Shown: positions 45,164 to 54,714 of the stretch, piece by piece
Numbering within the stretch: the first letter of the stretch is position 1
How the letters are laid out: each line of letters starts with the position of its first letter
Assembly: GCA_965659665.1 (NCBI GenBank)
Contig: CBFHWU010000031.1
Location: 139,501-203,500, forward strand
DNA length: 64,000 bases
Origin: CBFHWU01 sp965659665
GTDB lineage: Bacteria; Bacteroidota; Bacteroidia; Flavobacteriales; Flavobacteriaceae
Direction of reading: 5' to 3'
Position numbers and translations under genes: made by a program
Notes under the pieces: model-generated
The model's database searches: none
Told to the model about the DNA's origin: nothing
Seen by the model: only the letters and a program-made list of their open reading frames with translations

Positions 45164-46129
45164 TTATTGCTGTTGCTGTTGAATTAAAATTTCTTGATGT
45201 TTTGCGAAACTGTTAAGTGGATTTTGGGCTTTATTTTGTGTAAAACTTGATGGCGAGTTATGGGTTTTATTGGAGTTGAAATGATTTTTGTCACTAATTT
45301 TAACACTGACATCGAGAAGGTCTTTAGAATCTCCTGAATACACGCCCTTAACAGGGGAGCAGTCTTTGAATTGTCTACCAATAGCTAAAATCACATAATT
45401 TTCATTGGTCACGCAATTATTTGTCGGGTCAAGTCCTATCCACCCCATTTTTGGGATAAAAACTTCAACCCATGCGTGCGTGGCCCCAACTCCTCTAAAA
45501 TTTGAATTTTCGGTTGGACATATATATCCACTAACATATCGAGAGGGTATTCCAAAAAAACGATTCAGATGTAACAGTACATTGGTAAAATCTTGGCATA
45601 CTCCTGCTTTGAGCTTCCATATTTCTGCTAATGAAGAGCTAACACTGGTAATTCCTTGTCTGTAAGCAAAGTTTTGATAAACAAATTCGGATAAAGCAAC
45701 ACATACTTCAAGGGGGGGAGTAGTGGTGTAATCATATGGTAAAATAGTAGAAAGATTGCCGGAGGGATAATAATCTGTTTGGCTGAAGTATTCAAAAAAG
45801 GATATTTTTTTTTTGAGTAAATCAATATTGTTCCATTGCAACTTTGGGTCTTCATCTATAGTGGGGATAGGTTTGGAATTCATGGTGATTTCAACAAGAG
45901 ATGAAATAGTTAGCGTATCATGGGATTCGATGATATTGAATGTTCCGATCTTGTTTCCAAAAAAATCCTTGTGGGTAAAAATTTGTGGATGCGTTGTTAT
46001 TTGGAGAAGTTGAGAGTTGAGTTCTTGAAATTCATTAACTCTAGGATATAGCATAATTTGGTTAGAGTGATAACTTACACTATTTGGATACATATAATGG
46101 GTAATATGTTCAATAAAAACTTTTCTCAT
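45164..46129 (-). CDS. Transglutaminase-like cysteine peptidase of the ATP-grasp/alpha-E system
   Basis: A 321-residue protein with an N-terminal bacterial transglutaminase beta region (about 1-85; IEHITHYMYPNSVSYHSNQIML) and a transglutaminase-like core with an intact catalytic triad: Cys178 in KAGVCQDFTNVLL, His218 in GATHAWVEVF and Asp234 in GLDPTNNCV. The C-terminus is a low-complexity tail ending in a run of Gln. It is the last gene of a conserved trio, 6 bases after the alpha-E gene. In the predicted system this component would cut or transfer amide bonds made by the ATP-grasp enzyme. No signal peptide is visible. Confidence 0.9.
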   Translation of the reverse strand: MRKVFIEHITHYMYPNSVSYHSNQIMLYPRVNEFQELNSQLLQITTHPQIFTHKDFFGNKIGTFNIIESHDTLTISSLVEITMNSKPIPTIDEDPKLQWNNIDLLKKKISFFEYFSQTDYYPSGNLSTILPYDYTTTPPLEVCVALSEFVYQNFAYRQGITSVSSSLAEIWKLKAGVCQDFTNVLLHLNRFFGIPSRYVSGYICPTENSNFRGVGATHAWVEVFIPKMGWIGLDPTNNCVTNENYVILAIGRQFKDCSPVKGVYSGDSKDLLDVSVKISDKNHFNSNKTHNSPSSFTQNKAQNPLNSFAKHQEILIQQQQQ

Positions 46130-46135
46130 TATGTG

Positions 46136-47071
46136 TTAAATATTATTAAAATAAATGGAGTTTACTTCATCGTTTAGTAGATTCACTTTTGACTTTAGAT
46201 TGTCTAGAAATAGCTCTAATCCAACATTTTGAAAGTCTTCAATTTTTGTGTAACGCATATTACTTTCCAGCTGATCAATACTAAAAGAAAGGTTATTGAT
46301 GGGATTAATTTTATTAAATTTATTGAGTCGTTCTACATGGACTGAAATTTTTTTTAAACAGTAATAAATAGAATTTGGAAAAAAAGGATTTAAAACAATA
46401 AATTCAATGATGTTATTGGAGTAAGAGATTGTTTTATATTTTTTGACAAATTGTTGATGCCCTCCCACAGAAATGAGTAAATTTTTCCAATAAATATGCT
46501 CTTCTAATTTGTCAAAGGAACTGTTTGGATTTGAGGTTTGTAATAATAAAAAATCGATACTTTGTAACAACCGTTCAATGTACTTACCTAAATTCATGAA
46601 ACAATATGCATTTCCGCGCTCTTGATTCACGTCTGCGTTACTATAATGTAGCATATTATACATCAGCATTTCATCAATAATAGAAATAGGATCTTGGTCG
46701 ATGAATTGCAAAGGGAGATCTTTTTGTTGAACAAAATGATAGTATTTGTTAATGTTTAACCATATTTCCTTTGATATATGTTCTTGAACACTTCGAGTAT
46801 TTTGTCTTGCTTTTTCGATTAGGTTAATAATAGAGTTAGGATGTTTTTTTTCAAAAAGCAAAAAAGTAATAATATCAATCGAGTCATTTTCTCTTAGCTT
46901 TAGTTCACGTATTGATTTACCTGTATAGTTAAGTACTGTTTTGTCCCAAGGAGAAATATCATTAATATCTAAATTAGACATATAATTAGCTTTAATAAGG
47001 TTCAATAAACTATGGGAACGCACGAAATATCTTTCGAGCCAAAATAGATTATTTGCCACCCTACTTAACAC
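46136..47071 (-). CDS. Alpha-E domain protein
   Basis: A 311-residue mostly alpha-helical protein that begins MLSRVANNLFWLERYFVRSH, the characteristic start of the alpha-E family (MLSR-A-LYW-RY-ER). The family always lies near a circularly permuted ATP-grasp and a transglutaminase, as here, with gaps of 7 and 6 bases. The helical domain is thought to be a scaffold or substrate carrier. The many Asn and Ile reflect the AT-rich genome. No catalytic motif is recognisable. Confidence 0.9.
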   Translation of the reverse strand: MLSRVANNLFWLERYFVRSHSLLNLIKANYMSNLDINDISPWDKTVLNYTGKSIRELKLRENDSIDIITFLLFEKKHPNSIINLIEKARQNTRSVQEHISKEIWLNINKYYHFVQQKDLPLQFIDQDPISIIDEMLMYNMLHYSNADVNQERGNAYCFMNLGKYIERLLQSIDFLLLQTSNPNSSFDKLEEHIYWKNLLISVGGHQQFVKKYKTISYSNNIIEFIVLNPFFPNSIYYCLKKISVHVERLNKFNKINPINNLSFSIDQLESNMRYTKIEDFQNVGLELFLDNLKSKVNLLNDEVNSIYFNNI

Positions 47072-47078
47072 AATGATT

Positions 47079-48527
47079 TTATTTTTTTAGTATCCATGTA
47101 TCTTTACTTCCTCCACCTTGAGAGCTATTTACTACTAATGATCCTTCTTTGAGTGCCACTCTAGTTAATCCGCCGGGACATACATCAATACCATCGGCAC
47201 CCATCAAGGCATATGGTCGAAAATCTACACATCTAGGTGCCAATTTACCATCAATAAAACAAGGTGTGGTGGATAAATTTAGTGTTGGTTGTGCGATAAA
47301 ACCTTTTGGATTTGCTATAATTTGATTGGTGTAGTCATGAATTTCTTTATCAGAGGCTGATTTGCCTATCAGCATGCCGTATCCACCACTTCCATCTGTT
47401 TTTTTAATAACCATGGAACTAATATTTTTTAATACATGGTCAAGTTCACTTTTTTCTGAAAGCTTGTAGGTTGTAATATTTTTTAAGATTGGTTCCTCAT
47501 TTAAATAGTACTTTATCATGTCCGGGACATAAGTGTAAGTGGCTTTATCATCTGCGAAACCAGTTCCGGGAGCATTGACAATGACGACGTTCCCCTCTCT
47601 GTAAGCAGACATAATTGAAGAGACACCTAATTTACTAGTTGAATTAAAAACCAAAGGATCTAAGAAAGCATCATCAATACGGCGATAGATCACGTCTACT
47701 TTTTTTATTCCACCAGCATTTTTCATGTATACAAAATGGTCTTTCACAAACAAATCTTGACCTTCCACAAGTTCCACCCCCATTAAACGCGCAAGAGTGG
47801 TGTGTTCGTAATATGCAGAATTATAAATACCCGGAGTAAGCAGCACAATATTGGGGTTGTGTTTTTCACTAAGTCCTTTTAATTTATTTGAAAGGATTTG
47901 GGAGTAGTTGGCGATGGGCATAACATAGCTGGATGACAAAGCAGCAGGAAAAATTCGTTTTGAAATTTCTCTGTTTTCGATCATATAACTCACTCCAGAT
48001 GGTGTTCTGAGATTATCTTCTAATACATAAAATTGCCCATCATCATTTCGAATTAAATCTACCCCAGCGATATGTGTGTAAACATCATTTGGAACTTTTA
48101 AGTTGTGCATATGGAGTAGATAATCTGCACTGGATAAAATTCGATCAAATGGAATCACTCCATCTTTGAATATAAACTTATCATTATAGGTATCTTTTAT
48201 AAAAAGATTTAGTGCTTTTATGCGCTGTTTAATTCCACTTTTAACTGTGTTCCATTCTTTAGCCGTTATGATTCTTGGAATAATATCAAAAGGAAATATT
48301 TTTTCTGTCCCTTTCGAACTGTCATATACAGTAAAAGTGACGCCTTGGTCTAAAAATAATTGAGAGGAAAGATCAACTTTATTTTTTAAATCATCAAGAG
48401 AGATGGATTGCAGTGCCTGTGTAAATTTAGTGTAGTGGGGTCTTATATTTCCTTCACCATCAAACATTTCGTCCCAAGTATTTGGATACTGCTTGTAAAA
48501 ATCTATATTTAATTTAAAATTACTCAT
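47079..48527 (-). CDS. Circularly permuted ATP-grasp type 2 protein
   Basis: A 482-residue enzyme matching the CP_ATPgrasp_2 family: KGTEKIFPFDIIPRIITAKEW, VYTHIAGVDLIRNDDGQFYVLEDNLRTPSGVSY, DVIYRRIDDAFLDPL, and the glycine-rich nucleotide loop IKKTDGSGGYGMLIG near 380. ATP-grasp enzymes ligate a carboxylate to an amine via acyl phosphate. This branch is predicted to make peptide or amide tags with the alpha-E and transglutaminase partners. It is the first gene of the three-gene operon. A 247-base gap separates it from the LysE gene on the same strand. Confidence 0.92.
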   Translation of the reverse strand: MSNFKLNIDFYKQYPNTWDEMFDGEGNIRPHYTKFTQALQSISLDDLKNKVDLSSQLFLDQGVTFTVYDSSKGTEKIFPFDIIPRIITAKEWNTVKSGIKQRIKALNLFIKDTYNDKFIFKDGVIPFDRILSSADYLLHMHNLKVPNDVYTHIAGVDLIRNDDGQFYVLEDNLRTPSGVSYMIENREISKRIFPAALSSSYVMPIANYSQILSNKLKGLSEKHNPNIVLLTPGIYNSAYYEHTTLARLMGVELVEGQDLFVKDHFVYMKNAGGIKKVDVIYRRIDDAFLDPLVFNSTSKLGVSSIMSAYREGNVVIVNAPGTGFADDKATYTYVPDMIKYYLNEEPILKNITTYKLSEKSELDHVLKNISSMVIKKTDGSGGYGMLIGKSASDKEIHDYTNQIIANPKGFIAQPTLNLSTTPCFIDGKLAPRCVDFRPYALMGADGIDVCPGGLTRVALKEGSLVVNSSQGGGSKDTWILKK

Positions 48528-48774
48528 CTTACAGATTTTTAAATGTATACATTTATTTAAACTAAGAATGAAAAAAGGAATAAATATTGATCTGATTTGT
48601 TCATTATTATATTAAACAAATTTATTCTATTGGTGTTTTGATAATTTAACCATTATTTCATTTTAATTTTAACTATTTGGTAGTTATCCTGCTTAAAATT
48701 GTTCATAATATGCTTTTTTTTAATCAAATTTATTTAGAATTTGTTAAGGGATCCAAATGATTTAAAAGGAAGGT

Positions 48775-49404
48775 TTATTTATTAGACAGCGCCAAAAACA
48801 TCCCTAATAAAGTTAAAATACTAATTTTGCTCCATCTTGAAACACTCCAAAATTTTGGATTATCAACGTATTTGGTCAGTTTGCCGGATACCATAGCAAC
48901 TAAGCTGAAAATTACAACGGCTTGAAGCATAAAAATCAATCCAAGTACAATCATTTGGGTGATGATACTCCACCCATTCGAAACGATGAACTGGGGCAAA
49001 AAGGCAATAAAGAACAACGAAACCTTTGGGTTTAACATATTCATTAAAAATCCTTTTTTAACCAACAACATAACCCTGTTTTTTTTTCTAATATTTACTG
49101 ATTTAATATTCAGTGCGTACTTCTTTTCTGTGTATGCTTGATAGGCCAAGTAGAACAAGTATACTGCACCTAAATACTTAATGATTGAAAATACTAACGC
49201 TGAACGTTGAATAATTAATGATAGTCCTGTTGCCGCAGCGATTGTATGAAGAAGAATGCCAACGCCCAAACCAAATGAAATTGCTATCCCATTTTTTTGT
49301 CCTTTGGCTAAACTTTCTGTGAGTACCAATATATTATCTGGTCCAGGCATTAACGACAAAACAATGGACGCTCCTAAAAATGATAAAACAGATTCTATTT
49401 CCAT
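48775..49404 (-). CDS. LysE/RhtB-family amino-acid exporter
   Basis: A 209-residue protein with about six membrane helices and the LysE/RhtB signature SLMPGPDNILVLTESLAKGQKNGIAISFGLGVG near 18-50. The later LNPKVSLFFIAFLPQF near 117-132 is also family-typical. Length is normal. It would export amino acids or related metabolites through the inner membrane; the substrate cannot be told. It appears monocistronic; the 263-base gap to the M14 gene at 49405-49667 has no recognised feature. Confidence 0.92.
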   Translation of the reverse strand: MEIESVLSFLGASIVLSLMPGPDNILVLTESLAKGQKNGIAISFGLGVGILLHTIAAATGLSLIIQRSALVFSIIKYLGAVYLFYLAYQAYTEKKYALNIKSVNIRKKNRVMLLVKKGFLMNMLNPKVSLFFIAFLPQFIVSNGWSIITQMIVLGLIFMLQAVVIFSLVAMVSGKLTKYVDNPKFWSVSRWSKISILTLLGMFLALSNK

Positions 49405-49667
49405 AGAGGTTATTTTGATACCTCGAATTTGTACCTATAAACGTATTCAATTTTATTATGATTTACAACCTGATGTTTGCGGTTGTATTATGCAAATTCA
49501 AATGCAAGTTGTACAGTCCAGCGGAATATTCCCTTTGACTATATTTTGTTGCATTATGCGATGCTCGCCCGTTATTTTTTAGAAATATTTTCTTCAAATA
49601 CATTGTGATAAAAAAGAACATGGATATTTTAAATAATATGTTGTGATACATATTGTCTTTTAGTGCT

Positions 49668-51419
49668 TCATTTCTCTTTGATAAGGCGATAAACAGGATA
49701 GCTTAAGTACGATGATTCCAAATATTTTGACCGTTGATAAATCCAATTCAGTTGAGCATATCCATTTTGGGCAAAATCTGGATCACTAATTTTTTTTCGC
49801 ATAAACTGACTTTCCAGCACGGAATCTTTTTGTAGTAATTCTAATGCAACATCCTCAAAAACATAAGGTGAAAACCCTTCTTTTCGTTGAAGAACGGTGT
49901 CAAAAAAGTTCCAATTAAAAAAAGAATCAACTCCTTGGGGCTCAAGAGTTTCCATAAGATATCTAATGCCTGGTTGATTTGTGGGAATCACAAAATCTCC
50001 TTTTCTGAATTTGACGTTCAAAATACTCTTATCAACTTTTGTATCGAAATGGAGATAATGCCCTTCGTAGGGTTTTTTTCTGGTTTCATAATCACGAATC
50101 TTATATGATTCTACAGAGAGTATCGTGTCTTTTTTGATTGTAAAATAGCGAATGTTATTCACATCAAGTCTATCCATTACATCATGCCAACCATGCTTGA
50201 TGATATAGGCGGGAGGTATCTTAATGGTATCTTGAGGGATATAGTAATTGTAATACTTAGTTGCTTTTGTAAAGGGGGCATTTTGATTGTACTTTAGCCT
50301 CAGTTGGTCTGTTAGTTCACTTTTAATAAAATCTGATGTGTATCCTTTGAAATGTAGTGTAGAAGTTTTTGTGGTGTCCACCTTCCAGTTAAAATAATAT
50401 TCTGATAGAGTGGAAATTTTTTTCAAAGTTTTTTGTCGTATTATTTTAATGGAGTCGTGATCTTTTTCTACTACAGAAATGGCACTTTTAATGAGTTGAT
50501 ACGTTCCCTCAACTCTTTTTTTGTAAGGTTTAAGCATATGAGTTTCTATCATTAATCCAAGGGTATTCCAAAGGGTGGTATATCCTGTGGAATATCTTGG
50601 GTGATCCATAAATTGATTAAAACCTAATTCAGGGGGGCTGTTATACACATTGACATACGGCACAATATCCCATTGCTTATTGGCTAATGATTCTTCTACT
50701 TTTGGCATAAATACGTGGTGGAGATAGTATCCAAGACTTCCTCCAAGTTTATTGTGTTGCGTAAACAAATGGGTTAGGGTATATTGATAATCAGCACCAT
50801 TACTTACATGATTGTCAATAAAAATATCAGGTTTTACTTCATGAAATATTTGGGCGAAAGTCTTCGCATTTTTCGTGTCCATCTTAATAAAATCCCTGTT
50901 CAAGTCATAGTTTTGTGAATTCCCTCTGAAACCATATTCGGATGGACCGTTTTGATTTGCTCGAGAACTGGTATTTCTGTTCAATGCACCCCCAATATTG
51001 TATATAGGGAGGGTAACTAATACCGTTTTTTGGGGAGAATTCAATTTGTTTATCGCCAAATCACGATAAAGAAGCATAGTCGCATCTATACCATCACTTT
51101 CACCAGGATGAATCCCATTGTTTATTAAAATAATCAGTTTTTCTTTTCTAATATCCTCAAAGTTAAAGTTCCCATCAGGATTAAAGGTGACTACATGTAA
51201 TGGAAATCCGCTATCAGTTTCTCCAACAGTTTGAATATTAATTTCAGAAAAATCTTTGGCAAGTTTTTGGTAAAAGGTTATTGTTTCTTGATAAGTTGCT
51301 GTTTTCGTACCGTTTGAATTTTCGTAAACGCTGAGATAGGAAGATGTTTTATTTTCTTTTTTGGTTTCGCAGGACATACATAATCCTAAAATTATTAATA
51401 AAATAGAGTACTTCAACAT
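49668..51419 (-). CDS. M14-family zinc carboxypeptidase lipoprotein
   Basis: A 583-residue lipoprotein (lipobox CMSC, Cys17). The peptidase domain covers about 45-340. The zinc motif is GIHPGESDG with His104 and Glu107, followed by QNYDLNRDFIKMD (Arg and Asn substrate-binding pattern) and IDNHVSNGADYQY, which provides the third His. The C-terminal 240 residues are family-specific and lack other motifs. Members of this Bacteroidota M14 group are periplasmic or surface peptidases; some act on murein peptides, but specificity here is unknown. No operon partner is seen. Confidence 0.88.
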   Translation of the reverse strand: MLKYSILLIILGLCMSCETKKENKTSSYLSVYENSNGTKTATYQETITFYQKLAKDFSEINIQTVGETDSGFPLHVVTFNPDGNFNFEDIRKEKLIILINNGIHPGESDGIDATMLLYRDLAINKLNSPQKTVLVTLPIYNIGGALNRNTSSRANQNGPSEYGFRGNSQNYDLNRDFIKMDTKNAKTFAQIFHEVKPDIFIDNHVSNGADYQYTLTHLFTQHNKLGGSLGYYLHHVFMPKVEESLANKQWDIVPYVNVYNSPPELGFNQFMDHPRYSTGYTTLWNTLGLMIETHMLKPYKKRVEGTYQLIKSAISVVEKDHDSIKIIRQKTLKKISTLSEYYFNWKVDTTKTSTLHFKGYTSDFIKSELTDQLRLKYNQNAPFTKATKYYNYYIPQDTIKIPPAYIIKHGWHDVMDRLDVNNIRYFTIKKDTILSVESYKIRDYETRKKPYEGHYLHFDTKVDKSILNVKFRKGDFVIPTNQPGIRYLMETLEPQGVDSFFNWNFFDTVLQRKEGFSPYVFEDVALELLQKDSVLESQFMRKKISDPDFAQNGYAQLNWIYQRSKYLESSYLSYPVYRLIKEK

Positions 51420-51909
51420 TGCGTTTTATAATGATAAATATCTTTATAAACTTAAAGAATATTATGATGTAAATGTCAAATTTATCTTTTCATGTTGGTA
51501 AGCTATAATTTTTTGATTGATTGTAGTTTAAATAAATTATATATTTCGTTTTTATTAATCAGTTTCTACAAGGGGTTATTTTTTTAACTATTTATTTTAA
51601 AATAAAAATATAACTCTATACAGAGGAGTTTAGTTGTTTACTCAGTTTTTTTTTAATTGTTAAGATTAATTATTGACCGATTAAGTAGTCAAACCCACTA
51701 ATTTGATGCACATTTTTCAACAATCAAATCTGATGAAAAATATATTTCATAGATGCTATAATTTTTCAGAAGTTCAATTACGGGTAAAAATTCTACTTTC
51801 ATTTTTCCTTATAAGCCACCCTAATTCTGTTTTTAATGTTTGAAAAACCTAACGGATACAATCACAGAGGTAATGTTGAATAATTCTTTATTTCACTATT
51901 AACTTCCCT
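51420..51909. other. Non-coding gap, nothing recognised
   Basis: A 490-base very AT-rich stretch upstream of the M14 gene. I see no coding frame or structured element; the duplicated segment begins at its right end. Confidence 0.55.
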
Positions 51910-52200
51910 GAAAATTTATTCAACTAGCTATGATTTCATAAAAAGTGTTGTAAACAGTTTTTTAATTCTCAATTAATTTCTGTAACCAAATCCTCTCTAC
52001 TTTTCCTCACCTTTTTAAGGTTAACTAGCCAGTCATTTTCAGTTTTCCTGTATCCCAAAGGAAGTAAAACACAACTTCTTAATCCTTTTTCTCTAAGCTT
52101 TAAGATTTCATCCACTGCATCTGCACATAATTCTAACCTATTTTTTATTTTTTTGATTAATTCTTTCAAATTTCAATGATAGTACTAATTGTTTACAACG
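51910..52200. repeat. Duplicated segment with internal deletion (copy A)
   Basis: Bases 51910-52118 match 56087-56295 (end of the nitroreductase gene and its downstream flank), and 52115-52200 match 57388-57472 (start of the Crp-type gene and its upstream flank), with about 5-10% differences. The two source blocks are 1096 bases apart; here they are joined at the shared tetramer CTGC. Copy A is therefore a duplicate of the Crp/nitroreductase region that lost 1096 bases between short direct repeats. Confidence 0.9.
51969..52169 (-). pseudogene. Chimeric remnant: Crp-type N-terminus joined to nitroreductase C-terminus
   Basis: A 66-codon frame starts MKELIKKIKNRLELCAD, matching residues 1-17 of the intact Crp-family protein at 56867-57442. 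It continues in frame as AVDEILKLREKGLRSC through DLVTEIN, matching the last 49 residues of the nitroreductase at 56146-56778 with one replacement. The junction coincides with the CTGC microhomology. The original upstream flank is kept, so it could be expressed, but it contains neither a full cNMP domain nor a flavin-binding domain. Best regarded as deletion debris. Confidence 0.85.
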
Positions 52201-52382
52201 GACCTGGCTATGGTTAGTACGGGAATTAAAATTACTGAATTTCCGATTAAGCACTTAGTTAAAAAGCTCTAAACTTTGGGTAAGCACAAAACCCAGGATT
52301 AATTATAGTCATTGTTCTCTACCGGCTTTTTCATTTAAATCAGGGTTTTTGTATTTATCTTGACTATAATAAATTGTTCACA

Positions 52383-53504
52383 TTATTTTTTTAGCCACCA
52401 TTTTTCTGTCGGAAATTTGCCTTCTCCAACGATTATCTGCTCTCCAATTTTCGGTGTTGTTACAGGCATATTTAATTCGTTGGCTTTAATTAACATTCGT
52501 TCTACTGGGTCTGTCCAATCGTGAAACGCCATTGTAAAACCGGCCCAATGTATTGGTAAGGTTAATTTACTGTTTAAGTCAATTGAAGCTAAAACAGTTT
52601 CTTCAGGCATCATATGTATCAATTTCCAGTCCTCATTATATTGTCCACATTCCATTAAAGAAATATCAAATGGACCATATTTTTCTCCTATTTCTTTGAA
52701 ATGCGTATCATATCCACCATCACCACTAAAAAAAATATTCTCTCTTTTTCCTTTAATTACCCAAGAAGCCCATAGTGTGGGTGACTCATCAAAAAGTCCT
52801 CTGCCTGAAAGATGTCGTGCAGGCGTACAAACCAAGCTTAAAGTGTCAAATTCGGCACTTTCCCACCAGTCCAATTCTGTAATATTTTTTTCAGCTATTC
52901 CCCAAGATTTTAAATGAATGCCTACACCTAATGGCGTATAAAATCTTCCAACTTTATTTTTTAATTTTTGAATAGATTCATAATCCAAGTGATCATAGTG
53001 GTCGTGAGATATAATAATTGCATCTATAAAAGGTAATTTTTCAATTTCAATGGGTAACTCATTTGAATATCTTTTAGGGCCAAGTAATGTGAATGGACCA
53101 AGTGCTTCACTAAGCATTGGGTCAATAAGAATTTTCTTACCATCAATTTCTAGTAAGAAAGCTGAATGACCAAACCACGTTAAGTATGTAATGTCCTTAC
53201 TATGGTTCTCAATTTCTAAAGAATCCTTTTTTTCAACTAAAATATTTTCATTTGGCTTTCGATGAGGTGCTTTCTTTATCATTTCCTTGAAGAATACCCA
53301 ATAATCAAGATTCATAGGACTATGATGCTGATTCACAAATTTTCCATCTTTATAATTATTGGATTTAGCATATTCTAGTTGTAGTTCTTTTGTTATATCA
53401 CCACCAAATTGTGGACTAAAGTTGATAAAGATAACACACATGCCTATTATTATACTTATTGATAAAAGCATCCATTTTATTATTCTAAATATTCGATTTT
53501 TCAT
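52383..53504 (-). CDS. MBL-fold metallo-hydrolase (UlaG/NAPE-PLD-like)
   Basis: A 373-residue protein with one N-terminal membrane helix (about 7-29, WMLLSISIIIGMCVIFI). The beta-lactamase-fold domain starts near 105 (ITYLTWFGHSAFLLEIDGKKILIDP) and carries the metal motif IIISHDHYDHLDY (His167, His169, Asp171, His172), then CTPARHLSGRGLFD and FSGDGGYDTHFKEIG. The final LPIHWAGFTMAFHDWTDP provides the last His. Its layout follows the NAPE-PLD/UlaG-like group. It may hydrolyse a lipid or sugar-phosphate ester on the periplasmic side. Directly upstream lies a broken second copy, so a tandem duplication took place. Confidence 0.9.
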   Translation of the reverse strand: MKNRIFRIIKWMLLSISIIIGMCVIFINFSPQFGGDITKELQLEYAKSNNYKDGKFVNQHHSPMNLDYWVFFKEMIKKAPHRKPNENILVEKKDSLEIENHSKDITYLTWFGHSAFLLEIDGKKILIDPMLSEALGPFTLLGPKRYSNELPIEIEKLPFIDAIIISHDHYDHLDYESIQKLKNKVGRFYTPLGVGIHLKSWGIAEKNITELDWWESAEFDTLSLVCTPARHLSGRGLFDESPTLWASWVIKGKRENIFFSGDGGYDTHFKEIGEKYGPFDISLMECGQYNEDWKLIHMMPEETVLASIDLNSKLTLPIHWAGFTMAFHDWTDPVERMLIKANELNMPVTTPKIGEQIIVGEGKFPTEKWWLKK

Positions 53505-53510
53505 TTCTGA

Positions 53511-53730
53511 ATTTTTTGCGTACCCTTTTTATTGGAAATTTAATTTCTCTAGCGATTGTTTGTTCTCCCATTTTGATAGTGTTACCGGATATTTTACTCC
53601 TATACTTTAACTAAACGTTCTATAAGGTCTGTCCAATTACGAAAAGTCATTTTAAAACCACTCCAATTATATTGGGGTGAAAATCTCTTGGAGGTTTGAA
53701 TCTTATTAAGTATTTCTCTGGAAAAGTTTT
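53511..53730 (-). pseudogene. Broken second copy of the MBL-fold gene (C-terminal remnant)
   Basis: In three frames this stretch reads PEKYLIRFKPP, then PQYNWSGFKMTFRNWTDLIE RL with a stop, and then IKMGEQTIAREIKFPIK. These pieces correspond in order to the last 75 residues of the intact neighbour (PEETVLASID, LPIHWAGFTMAFHDWTDPVE, PKIGEQIIVGEGKFPTEK). At least two frameshifts and a stop separate them. The remnant ends at the intact gene's start and its 5' end is cut off by the SDR gene. Confidence 0.8.
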
Positions 53731-54704
53731 TTTGACTTCCGTATGAGGTACCGTGTAGAGAATGATGTTAGTGCGGATAAAGTCTGTAGATTCAACCATC
53801 TGCGTCCGAGTCCACTTTGAAGACAAGCGGCAAGGTCTTCGATTGGCCAAGGACCATCTTCTGTTGACCGCAAACCTATCATCTTCTCTCCTCCTGTGGA
53901 AGTATGAATCCCGACATATCCTCCCGCAGCGGTGAAAATTTGACCATTGATTCCTGCCCCAAGCTCACTGGCAAGAACAGCGTAAATGGGAGCTACGAAT
54001 TCAGGAGGAGGAGGAGAGAGCGCTGCCTTAAGCAGCATTGAGCTCATCATTCCACGAGAGTGCAGATCTCGAATATTTTTTTCAAAATCAGGCCCTGAAT
54101 TGAGATCTGTGCGAGCTCCAGGACAAACGGCATTGGCTCTGATGCCTTGCTCTTTGAGCATAGCTGCAATCGAAAACGTTAAGCTGTTCACACCACCCTT
54201 GGATGCAGGATAGCCAGCCCCGCCATATTTTCCTAAATAGGCATGAGAACTGGTGTTAATAATTGAACCGGAACCTTGCTCAACCATCAACGGAATTGCC
54301 TGACGACAGGTGTTGAAAGTCCCTGTCAGATTCGTGTCGATGAGTGCTCGCCATTCCTCGTATGAAGTATCGAGGATAGATATTCCAGGTGGTTCTGCGA
54401 TTCCTGCGACGTTGGCGAGAATGTCAACCGTACCGAACGTATCCTTGCAGCACTCGATGAGTTCTCCAGCGCTCTTGAAGTCCGCGACCGAGCCTGCATA
54501 AGAGGTAGCGCGCGCGCCTGTCGCCCTAAGTTGTGTAGCGACTTCTTCTACTCCTTTCTGAGAGCGACCGTTCACAACCACGGCCGCACCTTCCGCCGCA
54601 AGTGCGAAAGCTATAGTACGGCCGATGCCACGGCTCGCCCCAGTAACAATCGCTGTTTTTCCGTTGAGTGTCTTTACTCCATCTATTAATACTTTTTTAC
54701 TCAT
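53706..54704 (-). CDS. SDR-family oxidoreductase, GC-richer, probably acquired
   Basis: A 332-residue short-chain dehydrogenase. The cofactor motif TGASRGIGR is at about 20-28, NVAGIA is the NNAG-like motif, the catalytic Ser is in GSIINTSSHAYLG, and the Tyr/Lys pair is in YGGAGYPASKGG (YxxxK). The codon use is markedly GC-richer than the neighbours from about 53770 to 54680, while both ends are AT-rich. The last ~20 residues (TRYLIRKSKKLFQRNT) are encoded by sequence of the broken MBL gene, so the native C-terminus has been replaced. It lies 10 bases after the NAD(P)H-binding gene stop. Confidence 0.85.
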   Translation of the reverse strand: MSKKVLIDGVKTLNGKTAIVTGASRGIGRTIAFALAAEGAAVVVNGRSQKGVEEVATQLRATGARATSYAGSVADFKSAGELIECCKDTFGTVDILANVAGIAEPPGISILDTSYEEWRALIDTNLTGTFNTCRQAIPLMVEQGSGSIINTSSHAYLGKYGGAGYPASKGGVNSLTFSIAAMLKEQGIRANAVCPGARTDLNSGPDFEKNIRDLHSRGMMSSMLLKAALSPPPPEFVAPIYAVLASELGAGINGQIFTAAGGYVGIHTSTGGEKMIGLRSTEDGPWPIEDLAACLQSGLGRRWLNLQTLSALTSFSTRYLIRKSKKLFQRNT

Positions 54705-54714
54705 TTTTTCTAAT

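Noticed and set aside
49463..49651. 62-residue minus-strand frame upstream of LysE
   Set aside because: Low-complexity, no recognisable motif and no neighbour link; treated as chance.
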